From the NCBI GenBank assembly GCA_022419385.1, contig JAJUBI010000007.1:1459768-1523767 (forward strand): DNA of 64,000 nt, given 5' to 3'. Below the pieces are notes generated by a model. It made no database searches. It saw nothing but the letters and a program-made list of their open reading frames with translations, and was not told the DNA's origin. This document shows positions 54,775 through 64,000 of the stretch, piece after piece. Position 1 is the stretch's first letter, and every line of letters begins with the position of its first letter. The stretch comes from Paraconiothyrium sp. Pb-2020 (Eukaryota; Ascomycota; Dothideomycetes; Pleosporales; Didymosphaeriaceae). A program made the position numbers and the translations under genes.

Positions 54775-57402
54775 TTACGCACAAATGTCGCTGTGGTACG
54801 AAGTAGTCTGCCCAGCGTACATTTGTCCAACCTTCGGCATCTCCACCTCTCTTGTCGAGAATGTGCAATGCCCCACGCCCTCTGCATTCACACCGACCAC
54901 GCCCCACTGCAGCTTGCTCCGCGCAGCCTCAAATCCATCTACTTCGTCTACTTCATGGCATGCCGCACTTATCGCTGCGCTACAGCTCCCCGCAAGATTC
55001 ATTCCCTTGCTGAACGGCACAAAACCCATTCCGATGGCTGCCAGAGTCATTACCGTGCCGAGCATAATTGTAGTGAAGATAGCGATGGGTGAATAACCCG
55101 TTGATTTCCAGTCCCCAGGGCCATATTCGGATACGGTGCCACGACTGGTATGCATGGTGTGTGCGCCATCGAAATCGTATACATCGATCGCAACCAGGAA
55201 GATACTCTGAGACACGAGCCAGTGAAGCACGCCACTTAACACCATGAGTGGTAATGCAAATCGATATGGCAACTGTAAGAAATATGTTGAACGTTGCGCT
55301 CCCTCTGCAGGACGCGACACGCGCAAGCCCTTGCGGTGATGTGCGTAAGACACCCATTCGTAGCCGAGTAGCATTGCAGTAAAGAGGCCGTTATAGGAGA
55401 AGTAAAGAAAAGAAAGGATGGGCTGTGCAACATTGGCAATAAGGGTATAACCGATCGTACTAATTCCAGTGGCGGAGTAAGCCATAATGGTTCGATAGTC
55501 GATGGCACCGTAGCCTAGAGAGGCCAGGCCAGCAACTGAGCGTGGGGTGCCTGCCGGGAGTTGTTGGACACCGTATCCAAGCAGTCCCGCAACCACACCG
55601 AGTGTGACGAATAGACTGATTTTTAGTTAGTCATGAACAATCGCGTTATCGACAGCAACCCTGTAGTATACCGTGGGTTGAGACTTCTCACACTGTGGAC
55701 CTGACAGGTCTTTGAGCATTGACTTGTTCTCGAATACCGACATTGGCCAATGCAAAAGATAGACTTACAAGATGAAAGTCACAGTTCTCCGCCTACGGCT
55801 TGCTACATCCTTGAATCGTCGTTGTTCACCATTCCATGTTTTGGGCCCGGCTGGGAAATATCGATTGTGGGTTTTTACATCACCAATCGATAAAAGGCAC
55901 ATTTCCTTGGTCGTCCCATCCCTCCGCTCCAGGAAAGAAGCCACGGCATCTCCCATAGTCATTAGAGGATTCTCCTTTGTCCCCAATGCTGTGTAGAAGA
56001 TGAGAACGGCCTTGAAGATGTTTAGAACCGTGACTAGGATCGCAATGGACAGCATAAACTGCACTTTACAGCGAGGCTCGGATTTCTCGCTCAGACAATA
56101 GTCGACAGGATAGGTGGTGATATCGGTGTTACTGAATTCTCCATTCCAATGGCCTACTTTCCAATGATCTGGTTTGCTTTTGATGGCATCAATTAGGGTA
56201 GAGCATGGTGCTCCGTAGCTCAATTTTGGATCGTCAGAGCAGATCCATCCATAAGAGTTCAACGCTGACTGCATGGTACTCGCAGCTGAAGCATCAAAAT
56301 CATTCCAAGCATATATGTTGGCCGTCCCGTGTGCAGTGACATTAGGCGCAGGCATGCTATCATCAGCCGCGACGAGGAGCACATTCCTCCTCTTCGTCTG
56401 GATGGGTTCCTCGTATTCGCGAATACACTCGAGATTCGAAAGCCGATCCAGCTTGTTGCCACGCGCCTTCTCAAGCATCATGCGGGCGACGTCTGGACTG
56501 TAGCAAACATTAGCTGTCTGAGCTGCCGCAATCTGTGCAGTCGTACATAGCGTCGTTGTAATCCACACTCATAAGAGACGTATTTGTAAATATTGCGCCA
56601 CATTCGCCGCAATCTGGACTGTTGATGAACGACTCCCGCACGCTCAACGCGAAGTAATTATTCGAGGATATCGAAAGGAACACAGCCGAGTTGTAGCTGA
56701 ACAGTCAGCAAGTTGTAAAGCAACATATGTGGCAACTCACAATAAGTGTAAAGGCAGCGAGGACAGGCCGAGAAGAAGCCACACTACTGCCCGTCGACGA
56801 TCAATATTCCTGCGAATCTCAGTAACTACTGGCTTGGCTCTACTTTGCAAGACCTACCGTAAGTTGTGGACACTTTGGACTCCGATATCCAACCACTTGC
56901 CCTTAGAATGCGCGTCATCTATCTCTTTCCTGGTTGGCGCTGAGAGACATTGCATGCAATAGTTGCTTGCGCCAAGCAGGATGGTGCTTAATATGTTAAT
57001 GAGCAAGTGCAGCCCAGTGTTCATTTTGCTGGCACGATCGCAATCGCCATCGAACAACACTCCGTCTTTGCGGGTGGAAACTACGATTGTGGCCACAAGA
57101 TTAACGAAGAACACAACACAAACAGAGATAGCGCCATTAATGGCTCCGAATCTCCACCCAGAAGTGATTCTTGTGGTGCTGGTGTATGTCTCGTGATCTG
57201 TGCTTGCATGGGCGAAATCGTCCTCTTCAACGCACGTTGAGTGCGAATAGCTTGTGTCTGCAGTGTACCCCGACGACGAACGCGCGATTTTCCGCAATTC
57301 CGTCTCGCTCGCATCGCTCCATTGTCTTTTCTGAATCTGTCGAGTGCGCAGCTGCTGAGTCCACCGCTTCGGCAGGGCGTATATATTCCTGAAGTCGAAC
57401 AT
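54775..57402 (-). CDS. Large fungal membrane protein, DUF6536-like
   Basis: Five exons (57402-56858, 56809-56741, 56696-56569, 56522-55769, 55615-54775) give 778 aa. Cytosolic N-terminus of about 90 residues; first span at about 97-118 (GAINGAISVCVVFFVNLVAT); then the block HLLINILSTILLGASNYCMQ, which with KWLDIGVQSVHNLR, LPLHLFYNSAVF and the SLL-less CIREYEEPIQTKRRNVLLV is characteristic of the fungal DUF6536 family. Four further spans follow (MLSIAILVTVLNIFKAVLIF, TLGVVAGLLGYGVQ, LPYRFALPLMVLSGVLHWLV, PIAIFTTIMLGTVMTLAAIG). The 46-bp intron at 56523-56568 with donor GTGTGG and the 153-bp intron at 55616-55768 are the least certain joins, but all phases close. Function unknown. Confidence 0.82.
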
Positions 57403-57978
57403 TTAGAGGCATATCAGAGACCTGGCGGGGCGTACGAATTGTCGTAGGTCGACGTCAACTTCCAAGCTTTGTTCAGAGGTCGGTAATGCCTGGTGCCTAA
57501 CATTATATTATTATTAGACGCGCTCGCGATTTATTGCCGGCCATGAGTCGTCCGTGGAACAAAACCGCCCCCAACTCATTTCGCTAAAGTCGGTACCCTG
57601 GCCCCGGATGCATGACATGATGATTGACGCTCATCTGTCATGGATACTGATAGCCAACTTACTACTATTCGTAAGATGATGGGCGAGTCAACGAGTTTTG
57701 AGAAGCTCACATCCATCAGGGTCCTGGGTTGTTCAATTCGGTAGACTACCGGAACCTCCAAAGGAGAGCACGATCACAACCAGTCCGCTGCAACGCGTCT
57801 TCAACTCCAAGAACGCATATACACATGAACCCCGAGCGCGTAGTGGCATCGTTATACGAGAGATAGAGCAAACGCTTGCAGTGTGATCAGTATATGGTCA
57901 CTTGAAGATTAGCTGCTAATTTGCTATCTTCGAAGCCAGTACTTGTGGTGTACCGGATGCTTAAACGCTACTCGTCTT
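57403..57978. other. Intergenic, upstream of DUF6536-like gene
   Basis: 576 bp. No gene supported. It also forms the 3' flank of the CCT gamma gene. Confidence 0.5.
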
Positions 57979-59779
57979 CTAATCATCACCGCCCCCGATG
58001 GGTCCAGATACCTGTTTCGCTGCCTTCGCTGCAACAATGTCATCCACCCTCAACAACAGACAAGCGCTCTCTACGGCGGTCTTCACGCTCTGCTCTTTGA
58101 CGGCCAGAGGCTCCCATACGCCAAATTGTCGCATATCTACGACCTTTCCGGCGTCACCATCAATACCCCACGAGCTCCCCTTCTGCTCGCCATCCTCATA
58201 ACCTTCAGCGTGCTTCGCGCGGAGCTGCGTCAGCACCTTGATGGGGCTGTTTCCAGAGTTCTGGATAAGTGTGCGGGGAATGACCTCCATTGCTTCGGCG
58301 ACAGCCTTGTACGGCCACTGTGCAACACCCTCAATCTGCTTTGCTCTCCGCTCCAGACCGACTGCGACGGCCATCTCGGTCGCTCCACCGCCTGGACAGA
58401 GCTTGGGATTCCAGATGACATTCCGTGCTACACCCATCGCATCGTGGAGATTGCGCTCGATCTCGTTGAGAATATCCTTGGATGGACCGCGTAGCAATAT
58501 TGTGCATGCCTTCGGGTCTTTACACTTGGTGAGGAAGGTAAAGTATTCGTCGCCTATCTTTGAAATTTCGAAAAGGCCACAATGGGTGCCAACGTCGGAG
58601 GCAGCGGCGGAGAAGACCGAGTTTACAATTGTAGCGCCGGTGGCTCGTGCGACACGGTTGTTGTCAGTCTTGCGAACTCGTCGAATTGCGGTGATATCGT
58701 TTTTAACAAGGTAATGCTGGGCGAGGTCTGATTGCAGGGTTAGTTTCGATCAATATAAGGGAATTTTCGCACGTACCACTGACGCCCTTCTCGGTGATGA
58801 CAAGATCGGGCTTGAGCGCGATGATAGCGTCGCACATCGCCTTGACTTGTTCCTCCTCAATCTGCAATATGCGGTTCCAATCTTCCTCCTTACTGATCTC
58901 GATGTTAGTCTGACTCTCACCCTTTTTGTATTCTAGCGGGCAATCGAGGAGCAAGACTTTGGGATTCTCTATCCTTCGCCTCATCTTGGGATGTGTGATG
59001 TCCTTATTGAGCATGACTCCGTCCAGCACCTGACTATCCTCGATCTCGCCGCCTGGGATTTTTTCGATACGCGCATAACGCTTGATATCCACCTCTTTCT
59101 TGCCGCCTCCTGCGTCCAGTGACACTGTTCGCACAGCCTTCAATGCCAAGCTGCACATCAGCTCCGACCATCGCGAAACGAATTTTGTGCCGATCGATGC
59201 GTTGATGAGTTGGTACATGGCTTTGTCATCGTCAATATCGACATCCACCGAAACCTCGTCGATAATCTTGAGGGCATCTGCTAGAGCGCGCTTGTAGGCC
59301 TGGATGATAACGACTGGGTGGATGTTGCGCTCGAGCTGGGGCAAAGCTTGAGCGAGCATTTCGCCAGCTGTCTTGAATTAGATAGATCCCAATTATCCCC
59401 TCAGTCCTTAATCGCGTACCTAATATAATGACGGTAGTGGTACCATCCCCGACCTCCTCATCTTGTGTTCGACTCAGCTCAATCATGCTCTTTGCTGCGG
59501 GGTGCGCGACTTCGATCTCTCGCAGAATGGCGTGGCCGTCGTTGGTCAGGACGATGCCGCCCATGGGGTCGAGCAGCATCTTGAGCATGGCCTTGGGACC
59601 CAGACATGATCGAATGATGTCTGCAACGGTCTTTGCGGCTGTGATGTTGGAAAGTTGCGCTTTGCGGCCAAACTGGCGCTCCCCGCCGGGAGTTTGGGTG
59701 TCTGTTCTGCTGTGAGCGGCCTGCCGACCGACGGTCCTAATTGTCCACACTTACTCATAACCACCACAGGCGCTTGCAT
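57979..59779 (-). CDS. CCT3: Chaperonin CCT/TRiC gamma subunit
   Basis: Cytosolic group II chaperonin subunit that folds actin, tubulin and others in an ATP-driven hetero-octameric ring. Four exons (59779-59751, 59709-59420, 59367-58777, 58727-57979) give 552 aa, the normal length. It starts MQAPVVVM, and continues with RKAQLSNITAAKTVADIIR, LGPKAMLKMLLDPMGGIVLT, NDGHAILREIEVAHPAAK and the ATP-site DEEVGDGTTTVIIL; apical part has ENPKVLLLDCPLEYKKGESQ and the gamma-specific RRIENPK. The C-terminus shows LCPGGGATEMAVA and LLLRVDDIVAAK. The first intron boundary is provisional: the GT at 59750 and AG at 59710 restore frame (VVVMSNRTDTQTPGG), while the better-looking donor 4 bases upstream in the gene does not. 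Confidence 0.96.
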
Positions 59780-60599
59780 TTTGACGGTATGCTAGAAGCT
59801 TCAACAGAATTACTGAAAGGGAAAGCAGCAACGTGAGGCGGGGTATCTAGCTGCGCAGGTGCCTTGCAGCTCTGCTATTGCTCCACCAAAAAACGCGTCG
59901 ATTCGGGGGCGCACTTTCTCCGGTTCCGACGCTGGAAGGCGGCGTCTCGAAAAGGCAAGTGCGACTGGATGTATGAGTAAGCGTGCAAGTGATGCTTGGC
60001 TCATTTCATCATTGCCAAGAGTCAGATCCTGCCCAGTGGTAGCAATTCAACGTGATTCGGCCCTTTCCATGGTCCGGAACATCGTCGGGAAGGCCGGCTA
60101 GAGGAAGGCCTGGGCTGCGCTTTGCGTTTGTTCGCATTCAGCCTCGCTTGGAAGCCAGACAGCGCTAAACCATCCCTGAAATCGACGCACCGCCGTTCCC
60201 AATCGGCGTGTTCTGCCATTCTCTACCGCCTTAGCCCCAGCCTCTCACGGGACTTCAATCGCGGAGCTTACAAGAGTCCCGCGCGCCCTCCATCCGTCTC
60301 TCTTCTCCCACACTTCACTTGCCCTCACGTCTCAGCGCGTAGCTCTTGTCCCTCTTCGCTCACCGGGACTTTATCTCACCTCCACCTGCCATCAATCCTC
60401 TTCCCTCTTATCGTTTCTACCATCCACACCGTCCTCGCGCGCATTCATCTTGCTGCCGCCGCCATCTTCAATCGCCATACTGTCGCGCTAGCGCTCGTGA
60501 CACTACAGTCGCACGCCTTGTAGTCTGCTCGTAGTCCAGCAGACCTTTGTATCCTTGCACTCTTATCCTCATTGATCTACTAAACACACAGTGACCATC
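59780..60599. promoter_or_regulatory. Divergent promoter CCT3 / unknown 305-aa protein gene
   Basis: 820 bp between start codons. C/T-rich tracts around 60280-60420 precede the plus-strand gene. TACTAA with a CACACAG 3' end at 60591 and GTATCC at 60549 suggests a 43-bp intron in the 5' leader, 8 bp upstream of the start codon. Confidence 0.45.
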
Positions 60600-61517
60600 A
60601 TGGGTCTGAACTACTTCGCCTCATCGCCCACCGTGGTGCTCCCGCCTCAGCAAGCACACGGCTACTACGCTCCTCATCAGCGCTCACATTCACCGGGTAC
60701 CTACCGTCCCAAGTATCCCATCCCGCCATCACTCAATTACCAAGCTTCGCCTGTACCCAATGCTAAAGTTGGGCGAAAACGTTCCATCACCGACGTCGAC
60801 GACCCCGAGGAGAACCGCCCAGTCGGCGCAGTTGTCACGCAAGAGCTCGTAAAGCCCAAGCCAGAACCCATCTACGGCCCAGGTATGACGCTCATCTACC
60901 CTGGCGAGCCTGGCTACGCCATGGCTGCCGAGTCGCAGTCCGGCACCTGGTACGAAGAGAAGATCGAGAACGAAGAGAAGGCGGAACCCGTACGCCCGAT
61001 CGCTGTCTCGCGCAAGTCGCAGCGCATGGACTCTGCGACCAGCATCGTTGTTCCGTCAATCAATGACATGGCCATGGACGCGCAGAGGACTGACGCCATC
61101 ATCGACGAGAACGGCACGACCCTCAACACGCTCATGTCATCGCTCGGCGTAGGCTGGAAAAACGTCCTGACCAACCCGACACTACGCGATGCCGCGCGCG
61201 CCTACTCACGCGTCATTGAGAACCACTTCGACCTCACTGATGCCGTCATCCTGCTCGAGAAGGAGTCGCTCTCAGCCTACCTTGTGCGCGCAAAGCAACA
61301 TGGCGTGCAAGGCTTCTGGCTCTTTGCCGACAGTCTCCAGTGGGGCCAGCTCGTCGGCTGGTCACTCCAGCGTACAGTGCAGAATCTCATGGCCGGTCCT
61401 GTCCCACAAGTTGAAGGCGAGCGCCTCACTGCGCGCCAACGGACCCCATCAGAGCCCTCCACCCCTCCGCCACAGGCCACCAACATGACGGCTGAGCCCG
61501 ATGCGATGGAGATGTGA
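60600..61517 (+). CDS. Uncharacterised protein, 305 aa
   Basis: Not recognised. Intronless; the ATG at 60600 is preceded by a likely 5'-leader splice acceptor. Residues 1-50 are Pro/Tyr/Ser/His-rich and disordered (YYAPHQRSHSPGTYRPKYP), with VGRKRSITDVDDPEENRP at about 60 as a possible nuclear signal. Residues 150-265 look folded and helical (VVPSINDMAMDAQRTDAIID, RAYSRVIENHFDLTDAVILL, LVRAKQHGVQGFWLFADSLQ) and may be a conserved fungal domain. The tail is Pro/Thr-rich. No membrane segment. The gene is highly GC-biased at third positions, suggesting good expression. Function unknown. Confidence 0.8.
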   Translation: MGLNYFASSPTVVLPPQQAHGYYAPHQRSHSPGTYRPKYPIPPSLNYQASPVPNAKVGRKRSITDVDDPEENRPVGAVVTQELVKPKPEPIYGPGMTLIYPGEPGYAMAAESQSGTWYEEKIENEEKAEPVRPIAVSRKSQRMDSATSIVVPSINDMAMDAQRTDAIIDENGTTLNTLMSSLGVGWKNVLTNPTLRDAARAYSRVIENHFDLTDAVILLEKESLSAYLVRAKQHGVQGFWLFADSLQWGQLVGWSLQRTVQNLMAGPVPQVEGERLTARQRTPSEPSTPPPQATNMTAEPDAMEM

Positions 61518-62755
61518 TTCTAATCTACGATCTACAAAAGTTCCACGCTATTTCCCTCTTTTTCTTGATCCCACTTCATTTACGACAAACTACCACAACT
61601 TACGGTTCTTCGGTTATCTCTCTGCGCAACATGCTGCCCCGGTCTGGGCATGGTCTTCAAAGGAAACTCGGCGTTTGGTTATGGACTGCTTCCGCTCAGC
61701 TCACTGGGATAGTGATGCTCATGTACTATAGTCTAGCTTTTGCTCTCTGCGGCTGCTTGATCGCCCCGTCTTCGATCGCAGCCCGCACGTGCTCACATAC
61801 TAAATCGATCAAGCACTAAACAATCAAAAGAATATTGTTATATTATCGTTCTAGATGGATACGCGATTTTCTAGTATCAATAACTTGACTGAACTTCTAC
61901 CGCGCACGCAAGGCTGAGAAGGGCGTCCACGGTCGCTCATTTGGCGACACCTTCCCACCAAAACTCTATCCCCCATCGGCCCTTCGAATACATTGCGTAC
62001 GGCAAATCGGCCCCGTTGCTGTGCCACACGAGTTGCCGTAGCATCTATCACGTCGCGTCGTCCGTATCGAGCAGCTATGCCGGAGCGCCTATGTGGCCTC
62101 TGCTCAGCTCAGCACTCAGCCTGAGCTGAGCGCCCGGCGCTTCGAGGTGCCGTGCCGCGGGGCGGGAGTCGCGGGGCGGGCCATGGGCACTGCGCAACAC
62201 GAAAAGGAAATCTCGCGCGCAGTCGGCCCTGTCTGTCGATTATCTAGCGCGTCGCCTCACTGTAGTCGCGTCGTACATCCATGGATGGGTCGGAGGAACT
62301 GCCAATTGTTACATGGGCCGAATGGGATGTGGCGGCGGGATGCCTGTGTTGGTAGGAGCGGGGTCGGAGAGGGCAACTGTGCGACACGCGCAAGAAGGAG
62401 AGCGAGAGATCTTTGCACGGTAGGAGCCGACTGTTGGCGAGAAGTCACACGGCGCATCGACTGTATGGGAGCGTACGTCTTGGTCGCGCATGTTGGTCGC
62501 GTTTCGTTGCGGTGCGTTGAAGAGTAATTTCTGGGCACGCGCCTACGTCGCGTCGTGAAGTCGTGGGAAGGTGAGAACTCAGATCTTTGTTGGTGACAGT
62601 ATGGACAGCAAACGAGTGTATCGATATTTGCATGTTATGCACAGAACTGAACTACACGAGACTCATTGTGTAAATGCTGCAGCCCTACACCTGAGGTATC
62701 TAAATGCCTTCCCTGATAACTCCCGCGCGATGCAAAACCATGCCAATCCAGATTC
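61518..62755. other. Convergent intergenic 1.2 kb with perfect hairpin
   Basis: 3' flanks of two convergent genes. The frame at 62093-62527 is GC-rich and repeat-derived without domains. The strong hairpin at 62102-62131 is listed separately. Confidence 0.45.
62102..62131. repeat. Perfect 11-bp inverted repeat
   Basis: GCTCAGCTCAG at 62102-62112 and CTGAGCTGAGC at 62121-62131 with an 8-nt loop CACTCAGC. It lies between convergent genes, about 600 bp from each stop, so it is not a simple bacterial-type terminator; a transcript or cruciform structure is possible. Confidence 0.7.
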
Positions 62756-64000
62756 CTACGCATTGGCCTTCGACCTCAGTTCCTCCAGCTTCTCCACCTG
62801 TCTCTTAAGCATGACTGTAGCACCAAGACTGATTCGCCTCAGCCCGTCGCGCTCCTCGTTGTCAACCTGTGCACTTCGCGCTAACACGGCTTTCGACGCT
62901 TCGATGGCTTTGTCCAGAAGCCTCGGTGCACCTTCGCTCTCGTTCCGATACAAGTATCGCAGTTCCTCGACAAAAGGCGCGACATCCTTGGTGAGTGCAT
63001 GCACGATGAACGCTCGTGTCCGGAAATATGAGCGCTCGGTATACAGAGCACTGCTCGGCCTCGTTTCCTGCGCCTGGCGATGCACATCGTAGCCCGCCTC
63101 ATTGTAGTACGGATCCTTGACCAGCACCAAACCCATGATACTCACCAGCACCTGGAGCAATGTGCTCTTTCCTGGGGTCCAACTCTCGTTGCGCTCATCT
63201 GCGTGCCACGTGCCCAGTAAACTCAGACAGATTTTGCCGTCTTCGTATAGATTGGGGTTCACGGGGCCGTTGCCGTTGGTCCAGCTGTGGAAGAAGGCTT
63301 CGGGAGCGTATTGCGGGTACTCGGATGAGAGGTGGAAGTCAATCACGAAAGGAGCGTACTCATATGGAGTGTCTTCTGGGCCGATCATTAACACGCGGAG
63401 CAGGTCCAGACGAGATTCCCAGGTACGGACAAAGATGCCCGGTGGCAGCGAGTTGCGGAGTATTTTGTGTTCTTTGGCAATGCGGCGCATAGATGCTGAG
63501 GAGGACGTTGGACTCTTGTTGACATAGTGATGGTCAGATGGTGGTGGGGTATCTAAGATCAAGAAAGGCTCGAGCCCATTGGAGGGCGAATCTTCAGTAG
63601 GAGGGTGCGCTCCTGCAACCGTCGCTTCGGCTGCTGGTGGGGGCAGATTCTTCTGTTGTTGGGTCGGGGGTGTCCTCTGATCTGCGTCGGAGTGTACTTC
63701 TGGAGTGGTGTTCGAGGTTGGAATATCGTCTGAACGAAGGAGATCGGGCATTGAAGTGTCACCATCGGAATCCTCCTCATCTTCTGTAGACCAATCCTCT
63801 TCGTTGCCCTCAATAGGCTCCCCATCCATGCCCTCGTATTCGATCCACATCTCATTAAAAGATGCAGAGTCGAAGTCCGAGACACTCTCTTCCTCATCCG
63901 AGTCCTCTTCGTCATCGTCTTCTGAGCCCTCCATCCCAAGATTCTCCATGTCACTGCTGTATGCTAGTGTGACTCGCTCGGCCGGTATGCGAACATCCAC
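62756..64000 (-). CDS. UBE2O-like E2 ubiquitin-conjugating enzyme (N-terminus beyond window)
   Basis: Open frame to the right edge; 414 residues are visible and the N-terminus is missing. A very acidic stretch (EDDDEEDSDEEESVSDF) and a Ser/Thr/Pro linker precede an E2 (UBC) fold: KILRNSLPPGIFVRTWESRL, YEYAPFVIDFHLSSEYPQYA, PEAFFHSWT, VNPNLYEDGKICLSLLGTW with the active-site Cys, then SWTPGKSTLLQVLVSIMGLV. The large Thr-Trp-His insertion after the Cys (GTWHADERNESWTPG) and the C-terminal YDVHRQ and helical tail identify the UBE2O/BIRC6-type giant E2 group rather than a standard 150-aa E2. It would transfer ubiquitin, possibly as a combined E2/E3. No intron seen. Confidence 0.92.
   Translation of the reverse strand: MDVRIPAERVTLAYSSDMENLGMEGSEDDDEEDSDEEESVSDFDSASFNEMWIEYEGMDGEPIEGNEEDWSTEDEEDSDGDTSMPDLLRSDDIPTSNTTPEVHSDADQRTPPTQQQKNLPPPAAEATVAGAHPPTEDSPSNGLEPFLILDTPPPSDHHYVNKSPTSSSASMRRIAKEHKILRNSLPPGIFVRTWESRLDLLRVLMIGPEDTPYEYAPFVIDFHLSSEYPQYAPEAFFHSWTNGNGPVNPNLYEDGKICLSLLGTWHADERNESWTPGKSTLLQVLVSIMGLVLVKDPYYNEAGYDVHRQAQETRPSSALYTERSYFRTRAFIVHALTKDVAPFVEELRYLYRNESEGAPRLLDKAIEASKAVLARSAQVDNEERDGLRRISLGATVMLKRQVEKLEELRSKANA

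Noticed and set aside
62093..62527. 144-aa plus-strand frame
   Set aside because: GC-rich, built partly from the GCTCA repeat, no domain, and located between convergent genes.

Overview
This window is nuclear DNA of a filamentous ascomycete (Pezizomycotina; a Dothideomycete is my guess, not proven). The reasons are short introns of about 41-65 bp (a few 74-153), TACTAAC-type branch sites, monocistronic genes in mixed orientation, and fungus-specific families: Zn2Cys6 regulator, PTH11-like 7TM proteins, DUF3328/UstYa, a DUF6536-like membrane protein. I joined exons by hand. Every multi-exon model that lies fully inside the window closes in frame, except one PTH11-like gene whose first exon I could not place. 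I saw no tRNA, rRNA, CRISPR array or intact transposon.

Layout. 1-20 kb: a PhoD-type phosphatase (cut by the left edge), an F-box/LRR-like protein divergent from a poly(ADP-ribose) polymerase, a Zn2Cys6 regulator, a DAO-type FAD oxidoreductase, a 56-aa seed-maturation-protein-like gene, a coiled-coil protein whose first exon is only the ATG, and a secreted histidine-phosphatase-fold protein. Long gene-poor gaps lie between them; 14.7-15.9 kb is AT-rich and may be decayed DNA.

22.3-36.0 kb: a nine-gene catabolic cluster with doubled enzyme sets: two lactonase-like metallo-beta-lactamase-fold hydrolases, two beta-hydroxyacid dehydrogenases and two carboxymuconolactone-decarboxylase-family proteins, plus a zinc alcohol dehydrogenase, an ACS-type MFS transporter and a C2H2/fungal_trans regulator. 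The two zinc fingers carry the same helix residues as yeast Adr1. The Adr1 hexamer TTGGRG occurs 16 times in the cluster's six promoter gaps (about 2.5 kb, roughly 2.4 expected), mostly as inverted pairs. I infer a self-contained uptake/lactone-opening/oxidation regulon with an autoregulated activator; the substrate is unknown.

38.6-49.2 kb: a candidate secreted-peptide locus. It holds a 184-aa precursor with signal peptide and about 14 ten-residue DLSGL units separated by Lys-Arg (Kex2) sites, a DUF3328/UstYa-type oxidase gene 1.5 kb away, and two PTH11-like receptors on either side; a secreted histidine acid phosphatase also lies here. Unlike described dikaritin RiPP cores, the octapeptides carry no aromatic residue.

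49.5-64 kb: mostly housekeeping: a HAD type II protein with a substituted motif III, a small secreted protein, an Ost-alpha/TMEM184 membrane protein, a DUF6536-like membrane protein, chaperonin CCT gamma, an unknown 305-aa protein, and a UBE2O-like ubiquitin-conjugating enzyme cut by the right edge.
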